From positions 61,004 to 125,003 of the forward strand of contig JAZNAL010000053.1 in assembly GCA_045586505.1 (NCBI GenBank): 64,000 nt of DNA. Direction: 5' to 3'. The notes under the pieces are model-generated. The model was not told the DNA's origin, made no database searches, and was given only the letters and a program-made list of their open reading frames with translations. Positions 15,891 through 23,891 of this stretch are shown in pieces (position 1 is the stretch's first letter; each line of letters opens with the position of its first letter). The position numbers were made by a program, and so were the translations under genes. The DNA comes from Flemingiibacterium sp045586505 (GTDB taxonomy: Bacteria; Bacillota; Clostridia; Oscillospirales; CAG-272).

Positions 15891-16552
15891 GCGAACGTAT
15901 GATGCTGCTTTTGACCATCACCCGCCGCGGTGAGGGCTCATATATCGTTGAGTCGCTTACCACACGCGGCGTACCGTGGCATTTCAGAGCCATTGGGCAG
16001 GGTACCGCATCAAGCGAAATGATGGATATCCTCGGAATCGGCTCCCGTGACAAGGACATTGTTATAAGCCTTGCCACAAGACGTGCCGCAGAAGCGTTTA
16101 CGGGAGAGCTTGAATCAAATCCCACTCTCGGACGCGGTCACGGAATAATCATGGTCATACCGCTAACAGCGATCAACAATCTTGCCGCAGTGCTTGCATC
16201 GCGCGCGGCAAGCAAGATCCCAACACAGGAGGCTGATAAAACGATGAAGAACGAATATAAGCACAGTCTGGTGCTCGTAGCTGTCAACCGCGGATGTGCG
16301 GACGATGTTATGCAGGTCGCACGCAAGGCAGGCGCAACGGGCGGTACTGTAATCAAGGCTAACCTTGCCGACAATGAGTCGGGCGAGCTCCTGGGTATCA
16401 CCCTGGAGGAGGAGCGCGATATCGTGGCTATCATGGTGCCCGATACCATCCGCGACACTCTGATGGAGGATGTCAACCGCGAGCTGGGTATACGCACCGA
16501 TGCTCAGGCGATCCTTTGCGCTGTCGGCGTTGACAAGGCGATGAGGATATAA
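15887..16552 (+). CDS. Tandem P-II-like regulatory protein
   Basis: 221 residues in two similar ferredoxin-like domains: residues ~5-100 (MLLLTITRRGEGSYIVESL, with a GRGHG stretch and strand IIMVIPL) and ~118-221 (SLVLVAVNRGCADDVMQVAR to ILCAVGVD). Each has the beta-alpha-beta layout of P-II/GlnK proteins, which bind ATP/ADP and 2-oxoglutarate or other nucleotides and control transporters or enzymes. The 4-base overlap with the DUF1538 gene implies that it gates that membrane protein, as GlnK does AmtB. The tyrosine of uridylylated GlnB is not recognisable. Confidence 0.82.
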   Translation: MSERMMLLLTITRRGEGSYIVESLTTRGVPWHFRAIGQGTASSEMMDILGIGSRDKDIVISLATRRAAEAFTGELESNPTLGRGHGIIMVIPLTAINNLAAVLASRAASKIPTQEADKTMKNEYKHSLVLVAVNRGCADDVMQVARKAGATGGTVIKANLADNESGELLGITLEEERDIVAIMVPDTIRDTLMEDVNRELGIRTDAQAILCAVGVDKAMRI

Positions 16553-16605
16553 TTACTCCGGTATAGAAAAATCGCTTAGGTTTTATTGATATTGTTAATT
16601 CAGTG

Positions 16606-16653
16606 AAAAAACTGCGCATAGACGAGGAATGTTCGTCCATGCGCAGTTTTTTA
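16606..16653. terminator. Bidirectional terminator between the P-II gene and ilvN
   Basis: AAAAAACTGCGCAT pairs with ATGCGCAGTTTTTT around an inner GACGA/TTCGTC stem. A and T runs on both sides serve the two converging transcripts. Confidence 0.85.
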
Positions 16654-16659
16654 TTGACC

Positions 16660-17178
16660 TTAAAGATTCGTGATCTTCCTGATGGTGGAACTGCCCTTTT
16701 CAAGGGATACAATACCCGTGCGGCAGATCTCGAGGATGGTGTAGTCTCGCATAAGATTGACGAAATCGTCGATTTTGCGGCTGTTTCCGGTAAGCTCGAA
16801 AACCATGGCGTCGCGGGAATATTCTACGGTTCTGGCATCGAATGCGGATGCGGCGGTGAGGATGTCATCGCGGGTCGCGGCGTTGTTTTCCATTTTGATG
16901 AGCATCAGCTCCGAGCTTAGCGAGTTGTCATCCGACAGCTCCCGTATGTAGCACACGTCGGGGAGCTTGTAAAGCTGATTTATGAGCTGTTCCTTGTTTA
17001 ATTCGTCGCCGTCGAAGCGGACGGTTATACGGGAATACTCCGCAGATTCGGTCTCGCTTACGGTGAGGGCGCTGATGTTGAAGCGTCTGCGGCGGAACAT
17101 ACTGGTAACGCGGTTAAGTACACCGAATTTGTTGCATACCAGCACCGCAACGGTATATGTCATAGTTTCGTTTTCCAT
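16660..17178 (-). CDS. ilvN: Acetolactate synthase small (regulatory) subunit
   Basis: 172 residues from the ATG at 17178, which has GAGGTG 6 bases upstream; a GTG at 17187 is less well placed. The N-terminal ACT domain reads TVAVLVCNKFGVLNRVTSMFRRRRFNI, followed by the usual second domain. It activates the catalytic subunit IlvB and confers valine feedback inhibition. It follows ilvB by 10 bases in the leuA-ilvB-ilvN operon. Confidence 0.94.
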   Translation of the reverse strand: MENETMTYTVAVLVCNKFGVLNRVTSMFRRRRFNISALTVSETESAEYSRITVRFDGDELNKEQLINQLYKLPDVCYIRELSDDNSLSSELMLIKMENNAATRDDILTAASAFDARTVEYSRDAMVFELTGNSRKIDDFVNLMRDYTILEICRTGIVSLEKGSSTIRKITNL

Positions 17179-17188
17179 ATTTTTCACC

Positions 17189-18847
17189 TCATTTTACGAT
17201 AATATCGTCTTCCGTGCCCTCCGGCGGGCGCATGGGGAATACAAGCTCATCCTTCGATACCTTGCAGTCGATGACATAAGGTCCCTTACATTCATCCGCC
17301 CTTGCAAGCGCCGCTTCAAGCTCGGGGAGCGTGCATACAGCCTCTCCCGTGGCTCCGAAGCCTTTTGCTACGGCCACAAAGTCCGTTTTTCTGTCAAGCT
17401 CGGTGCAGGAATAGCGGCCTTCGAAGAATAAGGTCTGCCACTGATGTACCATACCAAGCACACCGTTGTTCATGATAAGCACGGTGACGGGGATATTGTA
17501 TGTCACCGCAGTCGCAAGCTCGCCTATACTCATTCCGAAGCTTCCGTCACCGGTTATGAGTATGGAACGCTCGCCTGTGCCGACGTAAGCTCCCATTGCC
17601 GCGCCGAAACCGAAGCCCATGGTGCCAAGTCCGCCGCTGGTGACAAATCGCCGCACGGTTTGCTGCTTCAAATACTGCGCCGTCCACATCTGATGCTGTC
17701 CCACGTCCGTAACGACGGCGGTGTTTTTGCCTACGTGGCCCTGAACAGTGGAAATTATATTTTTCGGCGTCATACCGGGACGGTTATCGGTGAATTTTTC
17801 GGCTTCTGACTTGATCTCGGATATCAGCTCTTGCCATTTCGGATGGCGCTTCTTTTTTATAAGCGGTAGCAGCTTCGTAAGAGTGCATTTAAGGTCTGCC
17901 CGAAGTCCGTGAGTATCGTTTAGTGCCTTTGACAGCTCCGAGCCGTCAATGTCGATGTGTACGATCTTCGCATCCTTTGCAAATCTGTGCCTGTCGCCTG
18001 TTACGCGGTCGTTGAAGCGTACACCCAGCGCGATGATGAGGTCTGCATTCTGCATGGCTTTGGATGCGGCGTAGTGACCGTGCATACCCTGCATTCCGAG
18101 GAATCGCGGATGATCGGTGGGGATCGCGGAAAGTCCCATGAGCGAGCATCCAAACGGTGCGTCAATAAGCTCCGCCAGCTTCAGCATCTCGTCCTGTGCC
18201 TCGCCCCGCACCACACCTCCGCCGAAGTATATGTAGGGGCGGCGGGAATTGTTGATGCACTTCGCCGCAGCGGTAATACGCACATCCTTTGCGGCAAATG
18301 GCTCGTCCGCCGTGACGGCATCACGTGGCTCATATTCGCAAAGAGCGGTCTGCACGTCCTTGGGTACATCAATAAGCACCGGTCCGGGACGTCCCGAAAT
18401 AGCGACCCTGAACGCCTCCCGCAGAGTATCTGCCAGCTCCGCAATATTATCAACAAAATAATTGTGCTTGGTTATGGGAAGCGTAACTCCCGTGATGTCT
18501 AACTCCTGGAAGCTGTCGTAGCCGATCTGATAGGTCGCCACATTTCCCGTGATGGCGATAAGCGGCACGGAATCAAGATGGGCGGTAGCGATACCGGTTA
18601 CGAGGTTAGTGGCACCGGGGCCGGAGGTGGCGATGACAACGCCGGGCTTGCCGGTAACTCTTGCGTATCCGTCCGCCGCGTGAGCGGCGCCCTGCTCGTG
18701 GGAGGTGAGTATGTGGGTTATTTCGTCCCTATACCTGTAAAGTGAGTCATATACATTAACTATCTGACCGCCGGGATAACCGAATACGGTACGGCATCCC
18801 TGTTCGATCAAGACTTTGATGATTATATCCGCTCCCGAAAGAAGCAT
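17189..18847 (-). CDS. ilvB: Acetolactate synthase large (catalytic) subunit
   Basis: 552 residues from ATG 18847, placed 9 bases after AAGGAGG; a longer frame to 18907 has no ribosome site. Thiamine-diphosphate enzyme features: catalytic Glu in SHEQGAAHAADGYAR near residue 48, and the TPP/Mg2+ motif GDGSFGMSIGEL near residue 430 with the closing NN in VLIMNNG. It condenses two pyruvates to 2-acetolactate, the first common step to valine and leucine. Expression should follow the leucine T-box upstream of leuA, 163 bases of leader-free spacer separating the genes. Confidence 0.96.
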   Translation of the reverse strand: MLLSGADIIIKVLIEQGCRTVFGYPGGQIVNVYDSLYRYRDEITHILTSHEQGAAHAADGYARVTGKPGVVIATSGPGATNLVTGIATAHLDSVPLIAITGNVATYQIGYDSFQELDITGVTLPITKHNYFVDNIAELADTLREAFRVAISGRPGPVLIDVPKDVQTALCEYEPRDAVTADEPFAAKDVRITAAAKCINNSRRPYIYFGGGVVRGEAQDEMLKLAELIDAPFGCSLMGLSAIPTDHPRFLGMQGMHGHYAASKAMQNADLIIALGVRFNDRVTGDRHRFAKDAKIVHIDIDGSELSKALNDTHGLRADLKCTLTKLLPLIKKKRHPKWQELISEIKSEAEKFTDNRPGMTPKNIISTVQGHVGKNTAVVTDVGQHQMWTAQYLKQQTVRRFVTSGGLGTMGFGFGAAMGAYVGTGERSILITGDGSFGMSIGELATAVTYNIPVTVLIMNNGVLGMVHQWQTLFFEGRYSCTELDRKTDFVAVAKGFGATGEAVCTLPELEAALARADECKGPYVIDCKVSKDELVFPMRPPEGTEDDIIVK

Positions 18848-19010
18848 CCGTGAAGGCCTCCTTTTTAAGATTTTTTGTAATAAGTGCTCTGCACTCCGTG
18901 CATCCAAACTTAATTATGCTATCTCGCATATATAGGCGGTGCGGCAGCCTGCATAAAGATACGCCGAGCGTTTTCTAAAGCATTAGCGGCCTTTTTGTCG
19001 AAGCCTGCTT

Positions 19011-20684
19011 TTATGCTTTCTCCCGCATCATATTTGTAAATGCTGCAAGCAGTGCATTGGTGCTGGCTCTGATAATATCCGTATCCGTACCGACTCCCCA
19101 GAACATTCTGCCGTCCTCACGTTCAAGACCGATATATGATGCCGCCACGCTCTGAGAGCCCTGACCCTGCAGACTGTGCTGTGTGAACACCTCGAGGGTG
19201 TAATTCTCGCCGGTATATGCCTTCAGCGCGTTGTTTATGGCGCTGAGCGAACCGTTGCCCTCGGCTTCAAGCTCGGTTTCCACCCCGTCACGGCTGAAGG
19301 TGATGTTGATCTTAACCTTATCGTTTTCACGCATGAAGTCGTAATCCGTTACGCTGATGGGGGAATTGTTGTTAAGATAGGTCTCGGTGAAGATGTTAAA
19401 TATCTCATCCACCTTAAGCTCCCTGTGCTCGTGGTCGGAGATACTCTTACAGAGATCGGCGAGATGCCCGCGCATCTCAGGCGGAAGAATGTAACCGTAA
19501 TTCTGCTCCAAAATATAACCGATTCCGCCCTTGCCGCTCTGTGAGTTGACGCGGATGACATCCGCCTCGTAGGTGCGTCCGATGTCCTTGGGGTCGATGG
19601 GAATGTAAGGTACATTCCAGGTGGGGAGCTTCTTCTTTTGTCTGTATTTCATGCCCTTGGCGATGGCATCCTGATGGCCGCCCGAGAAGGCGGCGAATCC
19701 CCCCGCCCCCGCATCCGGTGCACGCTCGTAAACGTGCATACGGGTGCATTTTTCGTATTTCTCCACAAGATAAGGTATATTTGAGAGATCAAGCCGCGGA
19801 TCGACGCCGTGGGAATACATATTCATAGCAAGGGTAATGATGTCCACATTGCCCGTGCGCTCACCGTTACCGAAAAGCGTGCCCTCCACACGTTCCGCTC
19901 CTGCAAGCAATGCAAGCTCGGTATCCGCAACGCCTGTACCGCGGTCATTGTGGGGATGAAGCGACAGGGTGACGTGCTCGCGGTACTTCAAATTCTCGCT
20001 TATGTACTCAACCTGGCTTGCGTAGACGTGCGGCAGGCTCATTTCCACCGTAACGGGGAGGTTTATTATGACATTATTGGTCTCCGACGGCTCAAGAATA
20101 TCCAGCACCGCATTGCACACCTCAAGCGCGTATTCCGGTTCGGTGCCGGTGAAGCTCTCGGGAGAATATTCGAAGCGGAAGTTACCTTCATATTCGCCGG
20201 CAAGCTTTTTCACCAGCTTCGCACCGTCCACGGCAATCTGCTTGATCTCTTCCTTGGATTTTTTGAATACCTGTTTGCGCTGTGCCGCGCTGACGGAGTT
20301 ATAGAAGTGGATGATAGCGCCGGGGGCACCCTTGCAGGCCTCGAAGGTCTTTCTTATGATGTGCTCGCGGCACTGGGTCAGCACCTGAACGGTCACGTCA
20401 TCGGGGATCATGTTATTGTCAATAAGGGTTCGCAGAAACTCGTACTCGGTCTCGCTTGCGGCGGGAAAGCCCACCTCGATCTCCTTAAAGCCGACCTCAA
20501 GGAGGACCTTGTAGTATTCTAACTTTTCTTCAAGGCTCATGGGGATGACAAGGCTCTGGTTTCCGTCGCGCATATCCACCGAGCACCAAACGGGTGCTTT
20601 TTCGATATGATCCTTGGCTACCCATTTATTATACTCTCCGGAGACGGGGAAGTACCCCACCCGGTATTTGTTTGAATCCATCAT
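19011..20684 (-). CDS. leuA: 2-isopropylmalate synthase (long, yeast/actinobacterial type)
   Basis: 557 residues. The DRE-TIM barrel starts at WCSVDMRDGNQSLVIPM (residue ~33; Asp and Arg metal/catalytic residues) and includes SLHPHNDRGTGVAD near residue 240 and GERTGNVDIITLAMNMYS near residue 273. The C-terminal LeuA regulatory domain, where leucine binds, spans about residues 415-557. It joins acetyl-CoA and 2-oxoisovalerate to commit carbon to leucine. The ATG at 20684 is followed by a second ATG; GGAGAGG lies 8 bases upstream. It is directly controlled by the T-box at 20772-21045. Confidence 0.95.
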   Translation of the reverse strand: MMDSNKYRVGYFPVSGEYNKWVAKDHIEKAPVWCSVDMRDGNQSLVIPMSLEEKLEYYKVLLEVGFKEIEVGFPAASETEYEFLRTLIDNNMIPDDVTVQVLTQCREHIIRKTFEACKGAPGAIIHFYNSVSAAQRKQVFKKSKEEIKQIAVDGAKLVKKLAGEYEGNFRFEYSPESFTGTEPEYALEVCNAVLDILEPSETNNVIINLPVTVEMSLPHVYASQVEYISENLKYREHVTLSLHPHNDRGTGVADTELALLAGAERVEGTLFGNGERTGNVDIITLAMNMYSHGVDPRLDLSNIPYLVEKYEKCTRMHVYERAPDAGAGGFAAFSGGHQDAIAKGMKYRQKKKLPTWNVPYIPIDPKDIGRTYEADVIRVNSQSGKGGIGYILEQNYGYILPPEMRGHLADLCKSISDHEHRELKVDEIFNIFTETYLNNNSPISVTDYDFMRENDKVKINITFSRDGVETELEAEGNGSLSAINNALKAYTGENYTLEVFTQHSLQGQGSQSVAASYIGLEREDGRMFWGVGTDTDIIRASTNALLAAFTNMMREKA

Positions 20685-20771
20685 TTTGGCCTCTCCTTAT
20701 ATTATATCATATTTCTGCGATAACTTCAACCTCTTCGGGCGCATTTTTTATTTTACTCTGAGGCGGAAAAC

Positions 20772-21045
20772 AAAAAACCGTCCCAAAGCTTTTGCTTTGA
20801 GACGGGTGTAAGATTATTACACTCGCGGTACCACTCAAATTGCAGATGCAAGACCTGCCGCCTCTTCGGAATCAAACAATTCCTATGCCTTTACGCAGCA
20901 ATCACGAGATCCCCTAATACTTTCAGGTGGGAAAGGTTCAGGTCACCAGCTCGGAAGTGAGAGGTCAAAGACAGCTTCATGCCGATTCACACCACCCATC
21001 GGCTCTCTGAAATGAAACACTCAAGACCGTCTTCGTCACAGCCTT
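20772..21045 (-). ncRNA. T-box leader (probable leucine specificity) of leuA-ilvB-ilvN
   Basis: On the minus strand the conserved T-box sequence AGTGGTACCGCG is at 20835-20824. After it comes the terminator, CCGTCTCAAAGC against GCTTTGGGACGG (20805-20778) followed by TTTTTT. The upstream half folds as Stem I with the terminal element GATGGGTGGTGTGAATC. A CTC (Leu) triplet at about 20972-20970 sits where the specifier is expected. Uncharged tRNA-Leu would stabilise the antiterminator and allow transcription. The specifier assignment is less certain than the T-box itself and rests partly on the genes downstream. Confidence 0.92.
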
Positions 21046-21066
21046 TTATGTAATTTTCATGCGAGT

Positions 21067-21095
21067 ATTATAATACATAAAAGTACATTTGTCAA
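21067..21095 (-). promoter_or_regulatory. Promoter of the T-box/leuA operon
   Basis: On the minus strand TTGACA (21095-21090) and TATAAT (21072-21067) with 17 bases between, just before the T-box. Confidence 0.85.
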
Positions 21096-21263
21096 GTATA
21101 AGAATGAAAAATTTTAATAATTTTTACAATTTCGCGAAATTTGTATATCAAGCCGACATGATGATCGCCTGTGTTGGGCAGCTCGGTGCTTAACCGAGTG
21201 TGTGCCGCTATTCTTCAAAGATCAAAGGATGAATCTTGTCGGGCATCATTTCATCGTATGCAC

Positions 21264-22394
21264 TTACTGTGCGCTATCCTTATCCTCTGCCAGACCCTTG
21301 ACAAATTCGCAGATGTCACGAGTGGAGTTGGGCTTTGCGATCATGGAAATAGCATCGCGCATGACCTTGGTGCGATGCGGATTTGCAAGCATCTGATAAA
21401 CTACCTCGTCAAGCGGGCTTGTGCTTGATACTGCCATTGCTACGCCGTTGTTGGTGAGAAATTCGGTATTTCTGTCCTCCTGACCCGGAATAGGGTCCAC
21501 TATGATCATGGGGAGCCCCTTTGCCATAGCCTCGGAGGTGGTAAGTCCGCCGGGCTTTGAGATGATGCAGTCGGAGGCATCCATCAGCTTTTCCACGTAG
21601 TTGACGTAGCCGAGATTCAGAATGCGTTTGTTGGTTTTCATGCCGTCAATGCGTGCTTTTGCTTCACTGTTGTTGCCGCAGACGGTAATTATCTGAAAAT
21701 CGAAGGGGAGATTATCCAGCGCGTTTACGGTATCCTCGATGTTACCGTAGCCCATGCTTCCGCTCATAAGGAGCACCGTGCGCTTGTTTATGTCAAGCCC
21801 CAACTCAGCGCGTGCCTGCTCCTTTGAGATGCCCTCGCCGAATTTGGGGTGTATCGGTATACCGAAGGGAAGTACCTGGGATTCGGTGAAGCCCTTTTTC
21901 TTAGCCTGAACGAGAAGCTGTTCATTGGGGGTCACCACATAATCAAGGTTGATGCCCTCCTCCCAATACGGATGGAACATAAAGTCGGTAAGAATACCCA
22001 CTGTCTTGGCGCGGAGCTGATCCTTTTCCTTTAATACGTCAAGAATGATTCCTGCGAAGATATGGGTGCAGATAATTACATCGGGGTCGTAGGTGTTTAT
22101 GTATTTGATGAGCTTTTTGCTCATAAGATTACCTGTTGCGCGGGTGGGAGAGATCTCGGAGCGGGACTTTTTGCGCTTTTCCGCCAGACGGTACGCGCCC
22201 TTGTAGGCAAGCTTTGCGTTGGTGGCGGCGAGCAGATATCCGCGGGATACGGTCTCACCGAGTATATGGTGCAGATATTCAAGGGTGTCAAGCATCTCGG
22301 CCTGACAACCGATGGATTCCAGGTATGCGCAGAGCGCCTTGGCGGTGGAGTTATGTCCCTGTCCCGCCGTTACGGATAAAACAAGTACCTTCAT
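21264..22394 (-). CDS. Glycosyltransferase family 28 diacylglycerol glucosyl/galactosyltransferase (MGDG synthase/UgtP family)
   Basis: 376 residues. The N-terminal MGDG-synthase domain begins LVLSVTAGQGHNSTAKAL (residue 4), whose glycine-rich loop binds the acceptor. The C-terminal GT28 domain has MSGSMGYGNIEDTV near residue 210, and ISKPGGLTTSEAMAKGLPMIIVDPIPGQEDRN near residue 285 for the UDP-sugar. Such enzymes make mono- or diglycosyl-diacylglycerol on the inner membrane face, the anchor for lipoteichoic acid in Firmicutes. Its ATG overlaps the stop of the polysaccharide deacetylase upstream. The 200 bases beyond it hold only the leuA promoter. Confidence 0.88.
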   Translation of the reverse strand: MKVLVLSVTAGQGHNSTAKALCAYLESIGCQAEMLDTLEYLHHILGETVSRGYLLAATNAKLAYKGAYRLAEKRKKSRSEISPTRATGNLMSKKLIKYINTYDPDVIICTHIFAGIILDVLKEKDQLRAKTVGILTDFMFHPYWEEGINLDYVVTPNEQLLVQAKKKGFTESQVLPFGIPIHPKFGEGISKEQARAELGLDINKRTVLLMSGSMGYGNIEDTVNALDNLPFDFQIITVCGNNSEAKARIDGMKTNKRILNLGYVNYVEKLMDASDCIISKPGGLTTSEAMAKGLPMIIVDPIPGQEDRNTEFLTNNGVAMAVSSTSPLDEVVYQMLANPHRTKVMRDAISMIAKPNSTRDICEFVKGLAEDKDSAQ

Positions 22395-23302
22395 TCCTTT
22401 TTCTCCTTGGGTTTGTGGGATGTTGTATCGATCATCTCTGAAAGATGGGTAAATTCGTTAATACTAAAACGTCCGAGTAAGTACAGGCTTTCTTGATCAC
22501 CGTACCGCACGGTGTTGATATGGGCGTCCGTGGTCAGCGTGACGCGCACGCCCGATGAACGCAGTACAGCTTCCGCTGTGGTATCCCATTTCCCGTGAGG
22601 ATAGGCGAATACCGTGGGAGTGTACCCGAGATGCATTTCCATAAGCGCGCACATTGCGGCGTGGTCGGCGGCAAACACCGATCCAAATACCGCCTCTGAC
22701 TCTGAAGCAAGCCTTGCCGCATATTCGCGGATGATCCCCGATTCATAGGGTGCGTACATATGCATATCATAGCTGTGACTGCCGAAGGTGATAAGTCCCC
22801 CCGCTGCGGCAATTTGTGCCTGCATCCATGAAAAATGGGGGACGATACTATTTCCCGTGTCCTTGTAGGTATCGCATCCCACAAGTGATCCGATAATGCA
22901 GATAGTGGCGGGGATGTTATACTTTTCGAGTATAGGCAGTGCCAGCGTGAGATTTGATTCATAGCCGTCGTCAAATACTATGCAGACCGGCTTTTCGGGA
23001 AGCGAACCTCTGCCGTCGGCATAAGCGATTATCTCATCAAAGGACACAGCGGTGTAGCCCTTCTCAATAAGCTGCATGAGCTGGGTTTCGAAGGTCTCCG
23101 GTGTTACAGTGACACTTCCGTCGCCGGTATCGGAAAGATGATGGTACATCAGTATCGGGAGGGAAACGGTTTCCTTTATACTGCTGTGCCTGCAGGCGGA
23201 TGAGGGTGCGGCTATAACAAAAATAAGTATGACAAAACAGCAAAGCCGCAGTATGAGCCTGCTACTATAATATATTTTACAACATTTCAAAATAAAAATC
23301 AA
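22391..23302 (-). CDS. Polysaccharide deacetylase (NodB homology), membrane-anchored or secreted
   Basis: 303 residues from a TTG start; the exact start is uncertain because the ribosome site is weak. Residues ~15-35 form a hydrophobic signal/anchor ending SSAC. The NodB domain follows: PILMYHHLS near residue 50, catalytic IVFDDGYESN near residue 110, metal-site GSHSYDMH near residue 175 and FAYPHGKWD near residue 232. Enzymes of this class remove N- or O-acetyl groups from cell-wall or exported polysaccharides. The 4-base overlap with the glycolipid synthase suggests a shared envelope role. Confidence 0.85.
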   Translation of the reverse strand: MIFILKCCKIYYSSRLILRLCCFVILIFVIAAPSSACRHSSIKETVSLPILMYHHLSDTGDGSVTVTPETFETQLMQLIEKGYTAVSFDEIIAYADGRGSLPEKPVCIVFDDGYESNLTLALPILEKYNIPATICIIGSLVGCDTYKDTGNSIVPHFSWMQAQIAAAGGLITFGSHSYDMHMYAPYESGIIREYAARLASESEAVFGSVFAADHAAMCALMEMHLGYTPTVFAYPHGKWDTTAEAVLRSSGVRVTLTTDAHINTVRYGDQESLYLLGRFSINEFTHLSEMIDTTSHKPKEKKE

Positions 23303-23306
23303 TACC

Positions 23307-23335
23307 TTGACAAAATCTTTTTATTGTGGTATACT
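23307..23335 (+). promoter_or_regulatory. Promoter of tRNA-Leu
   Basis: TTGACA (23307-23312) and TATACT (23330-23335), 17-base spacer, ending 27 bases before the tRNA. It overlaps the start region of the divergent deacetylase gene. Confidence 0.8.
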
Positions 23336-23362
23336 ATTCTACAGTCGTGATTTTTAAAATAT

Positions 23363-23446
23363 GCGGATATGGCGGAATTGGCAGACGCGCCAGACTTAGG
23401 ATCTGGTGTCTCCGACGTGCAGGTTCAAGTCCTGTTATCCGCACCA
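23363..23446 (+). tRNA. tRNA-Leu (TAG)
   Basis: 84 nt including CCA, with acceptor arms GCGGATA/TATCCGC, anticodon loop CTTAGGA in a CCAGA/TCTGG stem, and a class II variable arm. Its 3' end is partly duplicated at 23570-23602. Confidence 0.95.
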
Positions 23447-23454
23447 ACAAAAAT

Positions 23455-23483
23455 CCGCGAGGGCAAAGCCCTTGCGGTTTTTT
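23455..23483 (+). terminator. Terminator of tRNA-Leu
   Basis: CCGCGAGGGC-AAA-GCCCTTGCGG followed by TTTTTT. Confidence 0.85.
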
Positions 23484-23522
23484 GTTCATGATGATGACAG
23501 ATCGCGAAAATGCACAGCAAGA

Positions 23523-23588
23523 ACGCAAAGCGTTCTTGTCCCTGCTATGAGAGCGGAGCGAGCATTGCGGGTGCAGGTATCAAGTCCT
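23523..23588. repeat. Left 66-bp direct repeat of the tRNA-Leu island, with partial tRNA 3' copy
   Basis: 65 of 66 bases match 28254-28319 (one G/T difference). The repeat contains a palindrome half-site and ends in a copy of the tRNA-Leu T-arm and acceptor; the copy runs on to 23602 (GTGCAGGTATCAAGTCCTG and beyond) with a single inserted A in the T-loop. A short neighbouring segment, TTCATGATGATGACAGATCGCG at 23484-23505, recurs with one change at 28337-28358. Confidence 0.8.
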
Positions 23589-23610
23589 GTTATCCGCACC
23601 AAAGCAATAT

Positions 23611-23651
23611 AATCCGAACCAGATCTTCCCTGTGGGAGACGGGTTCGGATT
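23611..23651 (+). terminator. Terminator-like hairpin after the repeat
   Basis: AATCCGAACC and GGGTTCGGATT arms around a 20-base loop, followed by a weak T-rich stretch. It may be a remnant from the inserted element. Confidence 0.45.
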
Positions 23652-23654
23652 ATT

Positions 23655-23891
23655 TGTTTATTTCGAGAAGTTTGAGGATACCCATTTCAAAAACGGCATA
23701 ATCAAACGTCCGAACTCCAAGCCAAGAGGACCGAGAAAGAAGAAACAATCTTGATTATGGAGGATTTGATTATGAAAAAACTTATCAGTTGCGGATTTAA
23801 CTTCGATACCGTATGTGTAGAGCTGAAGTTCTCTGACGGCAGTATGATTTCCATTCAATTATCCTTGTTTTACATTTCATATCTCTCATAA
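23655..23891 (+). pseudogene. Mobile-element scar: C-terminal fragment plus truncated small gene (DUF6061-like)
   Basis: Two remnants. Reading to the stop at 23752-23754 gives a basic C-terminal tail (IIKRPNSKPRGPRKKKQS) with no start. After GGAGG, an ATG at 23772 opens a 39-codon frame beginning MKKLISCGFNFDTVCVEL. This matches, as I recall, the N-terminus of the small DUF6061 family common on Firmicute mobile elements. The family continues for about 40 more residues, but here homology stops near 23856 and the frame runs into the antisense of the araC 3' end. I read this as the left junction of the island. Confidence 0.5.

Noticed and set aside
23570..23602. Possible second tRNA-Leu
   Set aside because: Only the T-arm and acceptor 3' half are present, with an extra base in the T-loop; there is no 5' half.
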